DNA from: DASYHS01 sp035998295
GTDB lineage: Bacteria > Pseudomonadota > Alphaproteobacteria > Azospirillales > Azospirillaceae
Direction of reading: 5' to 3'
Length of the DNA: 27,312 nt
NCBI RefSeq assembly: GCF_035998295.1
Contig: NZ_DASYHS010000132.1
Coordinates: 1 to 27,312, forward strand
Part shown: positions 20,549-27,312 of the stretch, piece by piece
How the letters are laid out: each line of letters starts with the position of its first letter
Numbering within the stretch: position 1 is the stretch's first letter
The notes under the pieces: generated by a model
Told to the model about the DNA's origin: nothing
What the model saw: the letters and a program-made list of their open reading frames with translations, nothing else
Database searches by the model: none
Made by a program: the position numbers and the translations under genes

Positions 20549-23500
20549 ATGGACCAGAACATCACCAATCCCGAAGCCTACGTCTCCGCCCATCGCGACG
20601 CCGTCGAGCGCCTGACCGAGGCCCATGGCTGGAACCCGGCCGAGGAGCACGACGCCTGCGGCGTCGGCTTCATCGCCACCCTCGACGGCCGGCCCCGCCG
20701 CACGGTGGTCGAGAAGGGCATCGAGGCGCTGAAGGCGGTGTGGCACCGCGGCGCCATCGACGCCGACGGCAAGACCGGCGACGGCGCCGGCATCCACATC
20801 CAGGTGCCGCAGCAGTTCTTCAAGGACTTCGTCGGGCTGATCGGCCACACCGCGCCGACGAACGACCTCGCGGTCGGCCAGGTGTTCCTGCCGCGCCTGT
20901 CCACGGAGGCGCAGGAGCGCTGCCGCTGCATCGTCGAGACGGAGGTCCTGCGCTTCGGCTACTACATCTACGGATGGCGCCAGGTGCCGATCAACGTCGA
21001 CGTGATCGGCGAGAAGGCGAACGCGACCCGGCCCGAGATCGAGCAGATCGTCGTCGGCAACGCCAAGGGCGTCGACACCGACAGGTTCGAGCTGGAGCTC
21101 TACGTGATCCGGCGGCGCATCGAGGCGGCGGTGCGGGCGGAGCAGATCAACGACTTCTACATCTGCACGCTGTCGTCCCGCTCGATCATCTACAAGGGGA
21201 TGTTCCTGGCCGAGCAGCTCACGAGCTTCTATCCCGACCTGCTCGACGGGCGCTTCACCTCGAACTTCGCGATCTACCACCAGCGCTACTCGACCAACAC
21301 CTTCCCGACCTGGCCGCTGGCCCAGCCCTTCCGCTGCATCGCCCACAACGGCGAGATCAACACCCTGAAGGGCAACGTCAACTGGATGAAGGCCCACGAG
21401 CCGCGCATCGGCCACGAGGTCTTCGGCGACCACATCCACGACCTGAAGCCGGTGATCCCGACCGGCACGTCGGACTCGGGCGCGCTGGACGCGGTGTTCG
21501 AGCTGCTGGTGCGCGCCGGCCGGTCCGCGCCGATGGTCAAGACGATGATGATCCCCGAGGCGTGGTCGCAGCGCCCGGTCATGCCCGAGGCGCACCGCAA
21601 CCTCTACAGCTACGTCAACAGCGTGATGGAGCCGTGGGACGGCCCGGCCGCGATCGCCGCCTATGACGGGCGCTGGGTGATCGGCGGCATGGACCGCAAC
21701 GGCCTGCGCCCGATGCGCTTCACCGTGACCGGGGACGGGCTGATCATCGCCGGCTCCGAGACCGGGATGGTCAAGATCGACGAGACCGAGGTCGTGCGCA
21801 AAGGCCGCGTCGGCCCCGGCCAGATGATCGCGGTCGACCTGGTGGAAGGCCGGCTGCTGCTGGACGGCGAGGTCAAGGACCGGCTCGCGGCCAAGCGGCC
21901 CTTCGGCCGCTGGGTCGACAACATCACGGAGCTGGACACGCTGGTCAAGGCGGCCCCGGCCGAGCCGGCGGAGCTGTCGCGCGACGTGCTGCGCCGCCGG
22001 CAGTTCGCGGTCGGCATGACGATGGAGGACGTCGAGATGATCCTCCACCCCATGGTGGAGGACGCCAAGGAGGCGATCGGCTCCATGGGCGACGACAGCC
22101 CGCTCGCCGTGCTGTCGGACAAGTATCGCGGCCTGCACCACTTCTTCCGCCAGAACTTCAGCCAGGTGACGAACCCGCCGATCGACAGCCTGCGCGAGCG
22201 GCGCGTCATGAGCCTGCGCACCCGGCTCGGCAACCTCGGCAACATCCTCGACGAGGAGGCGAGCCAGTGCCGCCTGCTGCAGCTCGACAGCCCGGTCCTG
22301 ACCACGGCCGAGTTCCGGGCGATGCGCGGCTACATGGGCGCCACGGCCGCCGAGATCGACTGCACCTTCGAGGTCGGGGCCGGGCCCAACGCGCTCGGCG
22401 ACGGGCTGCGCCGCATCCGCCAGCAGGCCGAGGACGCCGTGCGCGGCGGCGCCGAGCACGTGATCCTGACCGACGAGCGGACCGACGCGCAGCACGCGCC
22501 GATCCCGATGATCCTGGCGACCGGGGCGGTGCACAGCCACCTCGTGCGCCAGCAGCTGCGTACCTTCACCTCGCTGAACGTCCGCTCCTCGGAGTGCCTG
22601 GACGTCCACTACTTCGCGGTGCTGATCGGCGTCGGCGCCACCACCGTGAACGCCTATCTCGCCCAGGAGGCGATCGCCGACCGCCACCGCCGCGGCCTGT
22701 TCGGCGACATGACGATCGAGAAGTGCCTGTCGCGCTTCAAGAAGGCGGTGGACGAGGGGCTGCTGAAGATCATGTCCAAGATGGGCATCTCGATCATCAG
22801 CAGCTACCGCGGCGGCTGCAACTTCGAGGCCGTGGGCCTGTCGCGCGCCCTGGTCGCCGAGCATTTCCCCGGCATGATCAGCCGCATCTCCGGCATCGGC
22901 CTCGCGGGCATCCAGAAGAAGGTGAGCGAGCAGCACGCGCTGGCCTGGAACGACGAGGTGACCGCGCTGCCGGTCGGCGGCTTCTTCAAGTATCGCCGCG
23001 GGGGCGAGCGCCACGCCTGGGAGGGCGCGCTGATCCACCTGCTGCAGCAGGCGGTCGGGTCGGACAGCTACTCCACCTACAAGAAGTTCAGCGAGGCCGT
23101 GCACAAGCGGCCGCCGCACCAGCTGCGCGACCTGCTGGACTTCCGCATGACGCGCGAGGCGGTGCCGCTCGACGAGGTCGAGAGCATCACCTCGATCCGC
23201 AAGCGCTTCGTGACCCCGGGCATGTCGCTGGGCGCGCTGTCGCCGGAGGCGCACGGCACGCTGAACGTCGCCATGAACCGGATCGGCGCCAAGTCCGACA
23301 GCGGCGAGGGCGGCGAGGATGCGGCGCGCTTCAAGCCCGACCGCAACGGCGACAACTGGAACTCCGCGATCAAGCAGGTGGCGTCCGGCCGCTTCGGCGT
23401 CACGGCCGAGTACCTGAACCAGTGCCGCGAGATCGAGATCAAGATGGCCCAGGGCGCCAAGCCCGGCGAGGGCGGCCAGCTTCCCGGCTTCAAGGTCACC

Positions 23501-25093
23501 GAGATGATCGCGCGGCTGCGCCACTCGACGCCGGGCGTGATGCTGATCAGCCCGCCGCCGCACCACGACATCTACTCGATCGAGGATCTGGCGCAGCTGA
23601 TCTACGACCTGAAGCAGGTCAACCCCGACGCCAAGGTGTGCGTGAAGCTGGTGTCGCGCTCGGGCATCGGCACGATCGCGGCCGGCGTGGCCAAGGCGAA
23701 CGCCGACGTGATCCTGATCTCGGGCCACAGCGGCGGCACCGGCGCCTCGCCGCAGACCTCGATCAAGTTCGCCGGCGCGCCCTGGGAGATGGGCCTCAGC
23801 GAGGCGCACCAGGTGCTGATGCTGAACCGGCTGCGCCACCGCGTGGTGCTGCGCACCGACGGCGGCATCAAGACCGGCCGCGACGTCGTGATCGCCGCCA
23901 TGCTGGGCGCGGAGGAGTTCGGCATCGGCACGGCGGCCCTGATCGCGATGGGCTGCATCATGGTCCGCCAGTGCCACAGCAACACCTGCCCGGTCGGCGT
24001 GTGCGTCCAGGACGAGGCCCTGCGCCAGCGCTTCACCGGCACGCCCGAGAAGGTGGTCAACCTCTTCACCTTCCTCGCCGAGGAGGTGCGCGAGATCCTG
24101 GCCTCGCTGGGCGTGCGCTCGCTCGAGGAGGTGATCGGCCGGACCGACCTGCTCCACCAGGTCAGCCGGGGTGCTGCCCATCTCGACGATCTGGACCTGA
24201 ACTCGCTGCTGGTCCAGACCGATCCCGGCGACGGCGCGCGCTACCGCACGATCAGCGGCCGCAACGAGGTGCCCGACACGCTCGACGCCCGCATGATCGA
24301 GGATGCGCGCCCGCTGTTCGACGACGGCGAGAAGATGCAGCTCACCTACAACGTCCGCAACACCCACCGGGCGATCGGCACCCGCCTCAGCTCCCGCATC
24401 ACGCGGCGCTTCGGCATGGCCGGGCTCCAGCCCGGCCACGTCACGGTGCGGCTGCGCGGCTCGTGCGGCCAGTCGCTGGGCGCCTGGGCCGTCCAGGGCA
24501 TCAAGCTCGAAGTGTTCGGCGACGCCAACGACTTCGTCGGCAAGGGGCTCTCGGGCGGGACGATCGTCGTCCGCCAGACGACCGCGAGCCCCCTGAAGTC
24601 GAACGAGAACACGATCGTCGGCAACACCGTGCTCTACGGCGCCACCGCGGGCAAGCTGTTCGCGGCCGGCCAGGCGGGCGAGCGCTTCGCGGTCCGCAAC
24701 TCCGGCGCCGTCGCCGTCGTCGAGGGCTGCGGCTCCAACGGCTGCGAGTACATGACCGGGGGCACGGTCGTGATCCTGGGCGCGGTCGGCGACAACTTCG
24801 CCGCCGGCATGACCGGCGGCATGGCCTTCGTCTACGACGAGGCGGATATCCTGCCGGCCCACGTCAACGACGACAGCGTGATCTACCAGCGCGTCGAGGT
24901 CGCGCATTACGAGGACATGGTGAAGGGCCTCATCGAGGAGCATGTGCGCGAGACGCAGAGCCGGTTCGCCGCCCAGCTCCTCAACGACTGGCCGCTGGTG
25001 CGCGGCAGGTTCTGGCAGGTCGTGCCCAAGGAGCTGATCTCCCGGCTGCCGGTGCCGGTGACCGACACCCTGGCGGCGCCCGCCGCGGAATGA
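20549..25093 (+). CDS. gltB: Glutamate synthase (NADPH) large subunit GltB
   Basis: The 1514-residue alpha subunit of GOGAT. It splits glutamine, channels the ammonia and reduces the imine on 2-oxoglutarate to give two glutamates. Residues 1-36 are a propeptide and Cys37 (HDACGVGFIA) is the N-terminal nucleophile of the mature amidotransferase domain (37-~450). The central domain and the FMN-binding synthase domain follow (~850-1200: SGEGGEDAARF, AQGAKPGEGGQLPGFKV, SGHSGGTGASPQ). The 3Fe-4S ligands are Cys1136, 1142 and 1147 (CIMVRQCHSNTC). The last ~250 residues form the Gly-rich beta-helix (SGGTIVV, GATAGKLFAAGQAGERFAVRNSGA). ATG 20549 has AAGGA at 20536-20540. Its stop overlaps the acetyltransferase start. 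Confidence 0.98.
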   Translation: MDQNITNPEAYVSAHRDAVERLTEAHGWNPAEEHDACGVGFIATLDGRPRRTVVEKGIEALKAVWHRGAIDADGKTGDGAGIHIQVPQQFFKDFVGLIGHTAPTNDLAVGQVFLPRLSTEAQERCRCIVETEVLRFGYYIYGWRQVPINVDVIGEKANATRPEIEQIVVGNAKGVDTDRFELELYVIRRRIEAAVRAEQINDFYICTLSSRSIIYKGMFLAEQLTSFYPDLLDGRFTSNFAIYHQRYSTNTFPTWPLAQPFRCIAHNGEINTLKGNVNWMKAHEPRIGHEVFGDHIHDLKPVIPTGTSDSGALDAVFELLVRAGRSAPMVKTMMIPEAWSQRPVMPEAHRNLYSYVNSVMEPWDGPAAIAAYDGRWVIGGMDRNGLRPMRFTVTGDGLIIAGSETGMVKIDETEVVRKGRVGPGQMIAVDLVEGRLLLDGEVKDRLAAKRPFGRWVDNITELDTLVKAAPAEPAELSRDVLRRRQFAVGMTMEDVEMILHPMVEDAKEAIGSMGDDSPLAVLSDKYRGLHHFFRQNFSQVTNPPIDSLRERRVMSLRTRLGNLGNILDEEASQCRLLQLDSPVLTTAEFRAMRGYMGATAAEIDCTFEVGAGPNALGDGLRRIRQQAEDAVRGGAEHVILTDERTDAQHAPIPMILATGAVHSHLVRQQLRTFTSLNVRSSECLDVHYFAVLIGVGATTVNAYLAQEAIADRHRRGLFGDMTIEKCLSRFKKAVDEGLLKIMSKMGISIISSYRGGCNFEAVGLSRALVAEHFPGMISRISGIGLAGIQKKVSEQHALAWNDEVTALPVGGFFKYRRGGERHAWEGALIHLLQQAVGSDSYSTYKKFSEAVHKRPPHQLRDLLDFRMTREAVPLDEVESITSIRKRFVTPGMSLGALSPEAHGTLNVAMNRIGAKSDSGEGGEDAARFKPDRNGDNWNSAIKQVASGRFGVTAEYLNQCREIEIKMAQGAKPGEGGQLPGFKVTEMIARLRHSTPGVMLISPPPHHDIYSIEDLAQLIYDLKQVNPDAKVCVKLVSRSGIGTIAAGVAKANADVILISGHSGGTGASPQTSIKFAGAPWEMGLSEAHQVLMLNRLRHRVVLRTDGGIKTGRDVVIAAMLGAEEFGIGTAALIAMGCIMVRQCHSNTCPVGVCVQDEALRQRFTGTPEKVVNLFTFLAEEVREILASLGVRSLEEVIGRTDLLHQVSRGAAHLDDLDLNSLLVQTDPGDGARYRTISGRNEVPDTLDARMIEDARPLFDDGEKMQLTYNVRNTHRAIGTRLSSRITRRFGMAGLQPGHVTVRLRGSCGQSLGAWAVQGIKLEVFGDANDFVGKGLSGGTIVVRQTTASPLKSNENTIVGNTVLYGATAGKLFAAGQAGERFAVRNSGAVAVVEGCGSNGCEYMTGGTVVILGAVGDNFAAGMTGGMAFVYDEADILPAHVNDDSVIYQRVEVAHYEDMVKGLIEEHVRETQSRFAAQLLNDWPLVRGRFWQVVPKELISRLPVPVTDTLAAPAAE

Positions 25094-25584
25094 TCCCGGA
25101 CGCGGCACGGCCGCGGCCGGCGGCGGCGGCGGACGCGCGTCCGCACCCCGCCGGCCGCGTCGTCCTCAGGCCCGCGACGCGCCGGGACGGGGCGCGCTGC
25201 GCGGGCATCTTCCTGAGGGCGCGGCAGGCGGCATTCCCGTGCAGCCGCCCCTCCTTCGAGCTGGACGACTACCAGCGCGCGGTCGAGGACGACGAGGTAT
25301 GGGTCGCCCGGATCGGCGGGATGGCGGTGGGCTTCGTGTCGCTCCATCGCCCGGAGCGCCAGATCCGCAACCTGTTCGTCGACCCGCGCTGGCAGCACCG
25401 CGGCATCGGCAGCCGCCTTCTCGACGCGGCGCGCAGCCTGCTGGACGGGCCGGCGCTGCTGTGCTGCCAGCGCGGCAACCGGGCGGCGCGCTCCTTCTAC
25501 GAGCGCAACGGCTGGACCCTGGTTCCGGGCGCAGGGTTCGGTGCGGAGTTGGGAATGGTGGACACGGTCATGTACCGGAAATAG
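25090..25584 (+). CDS. GNAT family N-acetyltransferase
   Basis: A 164-residue acetyl-CoA-dependent acyltransferase of unknown substrate. The ATG at 25090 overlaps the gltB stop as ATGA, so the two are probably translationally coupled. Residues 1-~24 are Ala/Pro/Arg-rich and unlike the family; the GNAT fold begins at RVVLRPATRRDGARCAGIFLR. Motif A, which binds the CoA pyrophosphate, is NLFVDPRWQHRGIGSRLLDAA, with the Q-H-R-G-I-G turn. Motif B is NRAARSFYERNGW, ending with the strand VDTVMYRK. A true start may lie further in, at the GTG of VVLRPAT, but the coupling favours 25090. Coupling to glutamate synthase hints at a function in nitrogen or amino-acid metabolism; that is inference only. Confidence 0.88.
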   Translation: MIPDAARPRPAAAADARPHPAGRVVLRPATRRDGARCAGIFLRARQAAFPCSRPSFELDDYQRAVEDDEVWVARIGGMAVGFVSLHRPERQIRNLFVDPRWQHRGIGSRLLDAARSLLDGPALLCCQRGNRAARSFYERNGWTLVPGAGFGAELGMVDTVMYRK

Positions 25585-25657
25585 GCCGTCCGCTGCGGAC
25601 GCTTGCACCTCCGCGCGTTTTGGCGCAGCCTCCCGCGCCCGCCGAATCGACATGGGC

Positions 25658-25687
25658 GGAACGGAACGGGCGCCATGCCGGTTCCGT
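25658..25687 (+). promoter_or_regulatory. Inverted repeat with EcfG-like spacing before the GST gene
   Basis: ACGGAAC at 25661-25667 and GTTCCGT at 25681-25687 are perfect seven-base arms 13 bases apart. In the same stretch GGAAC (25658-25662) and GGTT (25680-25683) are 17 bases apart, close to the EcfG pattern. It lies about 40 bases before the GST-fold gene, and a CTAGAG -10-like box occurs near 25712. The rest of 25585-25727 shows nothing else. Confidence 0.35.
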
Positions 25688-25727
25688 GCTAGGTTTGCCC
25701 GTTTCCTTGCGCTAGAGTGCGCCACCG

Positions 25728-26396
25728 ATGCTCGTCCTTTACCACTTCTGGCTCTCACCTTTCGCCCGCAAGATACGCTTGGCCCTGGCGGAGAAAGGCG
25801 TTCCGTTCGAACTGCGCCTGGAGCGCGAGGTCGAGCGGCGCCCCGAATTCCTCGCCCTCAATCCCGCGGGCGAAGTGCCGGTCCTCGTCGACGAGGACGA
25901 GACCGTCGTGGCCGACAGCGCCGCGATCTGCGAGTACCTGGAGGAGACCCGTCCCGACCTGCCCCTGCTCGGCGCGACCGCGGCCCAGCGCGCGGAGACG
26001 CGCCGCCTCGTCGGCTGGTTCGACGGCAAGTTCAACCGGGAGGTCACCGAGAACCTCGTCGGCGAGAAGCTGATGAAGCGGCTCAACAGCCAGGGCTATC
26101 CCCACGCCCCGGCGATCCGCGCCGGGCTCGCCAACATCCACTACCATCTCGACTACATCGCCTATCTGGCCGAGCGGCGCACCTGGCTCGCGGGCGACGA
26201 CTTCAGCCTCGCCGACATCGCGGCCGGCGCGCATCTGTCGACGGTCGACTATCTCGGCGACGTGCCCTGGGACGAGCACCCCGAGGCGCGCCTGTGGTAC
26301 GCCCGCATCAAGTCCAGGCCGAGCTTCCGGGCGCTGCTCGCCGACAGCGTGCCGGGCGCGCCGCCGCCGCCGCACTACGCCAACCTGGACTTCTGA
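25728..26396 (+). CDS. Glutathione S-transferase-fold protein, FzlA-like
   Basis: A 222-residue protein with a thioredoxin-like N-terminal half (LYHFWLSPFARKIRLALAEKG, and NPAGEVPVLVDED with the cis-Pro turn, then DSAAICEYLEE) and an all-helical C-terminal half ending in FSLADIAAGAHLSTVDYLG. The position of the catalytic Ser/Cys is occupied by SPFARK, so some GST chemistry is possible. The tail PPPPHYANLDF and the run GDVPW...ARLWYARIKSRPSFRALL resemble alphaproteobacterial FzlA, the FtsZ-binding division factor first described in Caulobacter. I am fairly but not fully sure of that, since it rests on memory of the family. The start is the only ATG that gives the fold; no good Shine-Dalgarno is seen. 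The SDR gene two places downstream fits known fzlA neighbourhoods. Confidence 0.85.
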   Translation: MLVLYHFWLSPFARKIRLALAEKGVPFELRLEREVERRPEFLALNPAGEVPVLVDEDETVVADSAAICEYLEETRPDLPLLGATAAQRAETRRLVGWFDGKFNREVTENLVGEKLMKRLNSQGYPHAPAIRAGLANIHYHLDYIAYLAERRTWLAGDDFSLADIAAGAHLSTVDYLGDVPWDEHPEARLWYARIKSRPSFRALLADSVPGAPPPPHYANLDF

Positions 26397-26474
26397 GCTG
26401 CCGCCCAAATTCCGCCGGTTTCGCTACCGATGCTGGTGGCCGGGCAAACGATTTCCACACGATCCGAGGTTCCC

Positions 26475-27194
26475 ATGCGTCGAATGACCGCCGTCCTGCT
26501 GCCGATCCTGTTCCTCGCCTCCGGTGCCGCGGCGGCCCAGGAGGCCACGACGATCATCCGGCCGCCCCCGGTGATGGACGAAGTGACGATGGAGCTGTCG
26601 GCCGAGGACTGGGTCGTCACCGAGACCGCGCTGGTGACCGTCGCGGCCGATGCGGCGGCCACGGGTTCGCAGACGGGTGTCGCGCGCAGCGACCTTCTGG
26701 CCGCCGTGTCCGGGCTGGTGCCGGACGCGGAATGGCGCGTCGTCTCCTTCGACCGCTTCACCGACCAGGCCGGCCTCGACCGGTGGCAGGCCGTGGCCGA
26801 GGCGCGGCTGCCCGAGACCGAGGTGGGCGGGCTCGGCGAGAAGGCGAAGGAGCTGAGCCGGCCGGGCCTCCAGCTCCGCGTGCAGTCGATCGAGTTCACG
26901 CCGACCCTGGCCGAGACCGAAGCCGTCCGCGCCCGGCTGCGCGCGGAGATCTACCGCCGCGCCGGCGAGGAGATCGCGTCGCTGGAGCGCAGCTTCGGCG
27001 ACCGCGACTTCCGCATCGGCGCGATCCGCTTCCAGGAGAGCGGGATGCCGCCGATGCCGGTACCCGCCATGATGAGCCGCGGCGCGATGCAGGAGTCTAT
27101 GGACAAGGCCGCGGCGGCCCCGGTCTCGGTCAGCGAGAAGATGCGGGTCACGGCCTATGTGGTGCTGAGCACGCTCGCCCCGCAGGAACCCTGA
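26475..27194 (+). CDS. Secreted hypothetical protein
   Basis: A 239-residue protein with a clear Sec signal peptide (MRRMTAVLLPILFLASG, probable cleavage after AAAA-Q near residue 22). The mature part is mixed alpha/beta with alternating hydrophobic strands (DEVTMELSAEDWVVTETALVTV, QLRVQSIEFTPT, KMRVTAYVVLSTL) and helices rich in Ala, Arg and Glu. It ends in a Met/Pro-rich turn (SGMPPMPVPAMM). The outer layout recalls SIMPL/DUF541 periplasmic proteins, but I cannot confirm it. ATG 26475 has GAGG at 26466-26469; an upstream ATG at 26430 would put 15 polar residues before the signal peptide. It lies between the FzlA-like and SDR genes, suggesting a short operon. No lipobox cysteine is seen. Confidence 0.8.
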   Translation: MRRMTAVLLPILFLASGAAAAQEATTIIRPPPVMDEVTMELSAEDWVVTETALVTVAADAAATGSQTGVARSDLLAAVSGLVPDAEWRVVSFDRFTDQAGLDRWQAVAEARLPETEVGGLGEKAKELSRPGLQLRVQSIEFTPTLAETEAVRARLRAEIYRRAGEEIASLERSFGDRDFRIGAIRFQESGMPPMPVPAMMSRGAMQESMDKAAAAPVSVSEKMRVTAYVVLSTLAPQEP

Positions 27195-27210
27195 CGCGGC
27201 CGGCACGGGC

Positions 27211-27312
27211 ATGACGGGACCACGCCTGTTCTGCTTCGGCCTCGGCTACAGCGCGCTGGCGCTGGCCGACCGGCTCCTGCCGCAGGGCTGGCGCGTCGCC
27301 GGCACGACGCGC
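27211..27312 (+). CDS. NAD(P)-binding SDR/YeeZ-like protein (N-terminal fragment, cut by window edge)
   Basis: Only the first 34 residues are visible (from MTGPRLFCFGLGYSALALADR). The frame is open to the right edge. The dinucleotide motif is FGLGYSALALA, the GxGYxxxxLA pattern of YeeZ-like atypical SDRs, followed by LLPQGWRVAGTTR, where the usual Rossmann beta-2 strand would be. The ATG at 27211 begins 16 bases after the previous stop, with a weak Shine-Dalgarno. Identity beyond the family cannot be decided from this piece. Confidence 0.82.
   Translation, partial: MTGPRLFCFGLGYSALALADRLLPQGWRVAGTTR

Noticed and set aside
20474..25108. A 1544-codon open frame on the minus strand opposite gltB
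   Set aside because: His/Asp/Arg/Leu-rich shadow with no domain; the plus strand encodes an unmistakable GltB.

Overview
The window is about 70 % GC chromosomal DNA from an alphaproteobacterium, most likely of the Rhodospirillales/Azospirillum type. Evidence for this is the gltD-before-gltB order with a 36-residue GltB propeptide ending before Cys37 (as in Azospirillum brasilense), the kdsD-lptC-lptA-lptB-rpoN-hpf-ptsN cluster, the Hsp20-DUF1150 pair, and an NDUFA9-like epimerase. No phage, IS element, integrase, CRISPR array or rRNA is visible. Nearly everything is conserved core or metabolic DNA.

Layout. 1-3185 (minus): a soluble histidine kinase with five PAS domains, cut by the left edge, preceded by a receiver-only response regulator. 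3380-5331 (plus): a two-gene hydroxyproline-catabolism module, a 4-hydroxyproline 2-epimerase followed by a DapA-family deaminase. 5450-8479 (plus): a small hypothetical protein, a repeat-rich spacer with five copies of an 11-bp unit, and an 850-residue CPA1 Na+/H+ antiporter with a C-terminal cyclic-nucleotide-binding domain. 8590-10216 (plus): a Pro/Gln-rich coiled-coil protein, then a heat-shock pair (Hsp20, DUF1150) behind a good RpoH-type promoter and closed by a strong terminator. 10293-16612 (minus): lipopolysaccharide export and nitrogen/ribosome control genes, running kdsD, lptC, lptA, lptB, rpoN, hpf, ptsN with short overlaps. 16801-17653 (minus): an RNase D exonuclease downstream of a tRNA-Leu(CAG) that has its own promoter. 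17822-25584 (plus): NDUFA9-like epimerase, gltD, gltB and a GNAT acetyltransferase whose start overlaps the gltB stop. 25728-27312 (plus): a GST-fold protein resembling the division factor FzlA, a secreted hypothetical protein, and the start of an SDR/YeeZ-like protein cut by the right edge.

How the genes work together. KdsD makes arabinose-5-phosphate for Kdo, and LptC/A/B belong to the machine that carries finished LPS to the outer membrane. RpoN, HPF and PtsN link nitrogen status, ribosome hibernation and the nitrogen PTS. GltB and GltD form NADPH glutamate synthase, the main route of ammonium assimilation together with glutamine synthetase. Seven genes use GTG or TTG starts, supported by Shine-Dalgarno spacing or stop-start overlap.

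I found no convincing undescribed system. The most useful leads are small: an AT-rich palindrome at 8512-8531, the 11-bp repeat array at 5761-5815, the heat-shock promoter with a possible RNA thermometer, the operator-like repeat before gltD, the long LptB N-terminus, and the duplicated PAS modules of the kinase.
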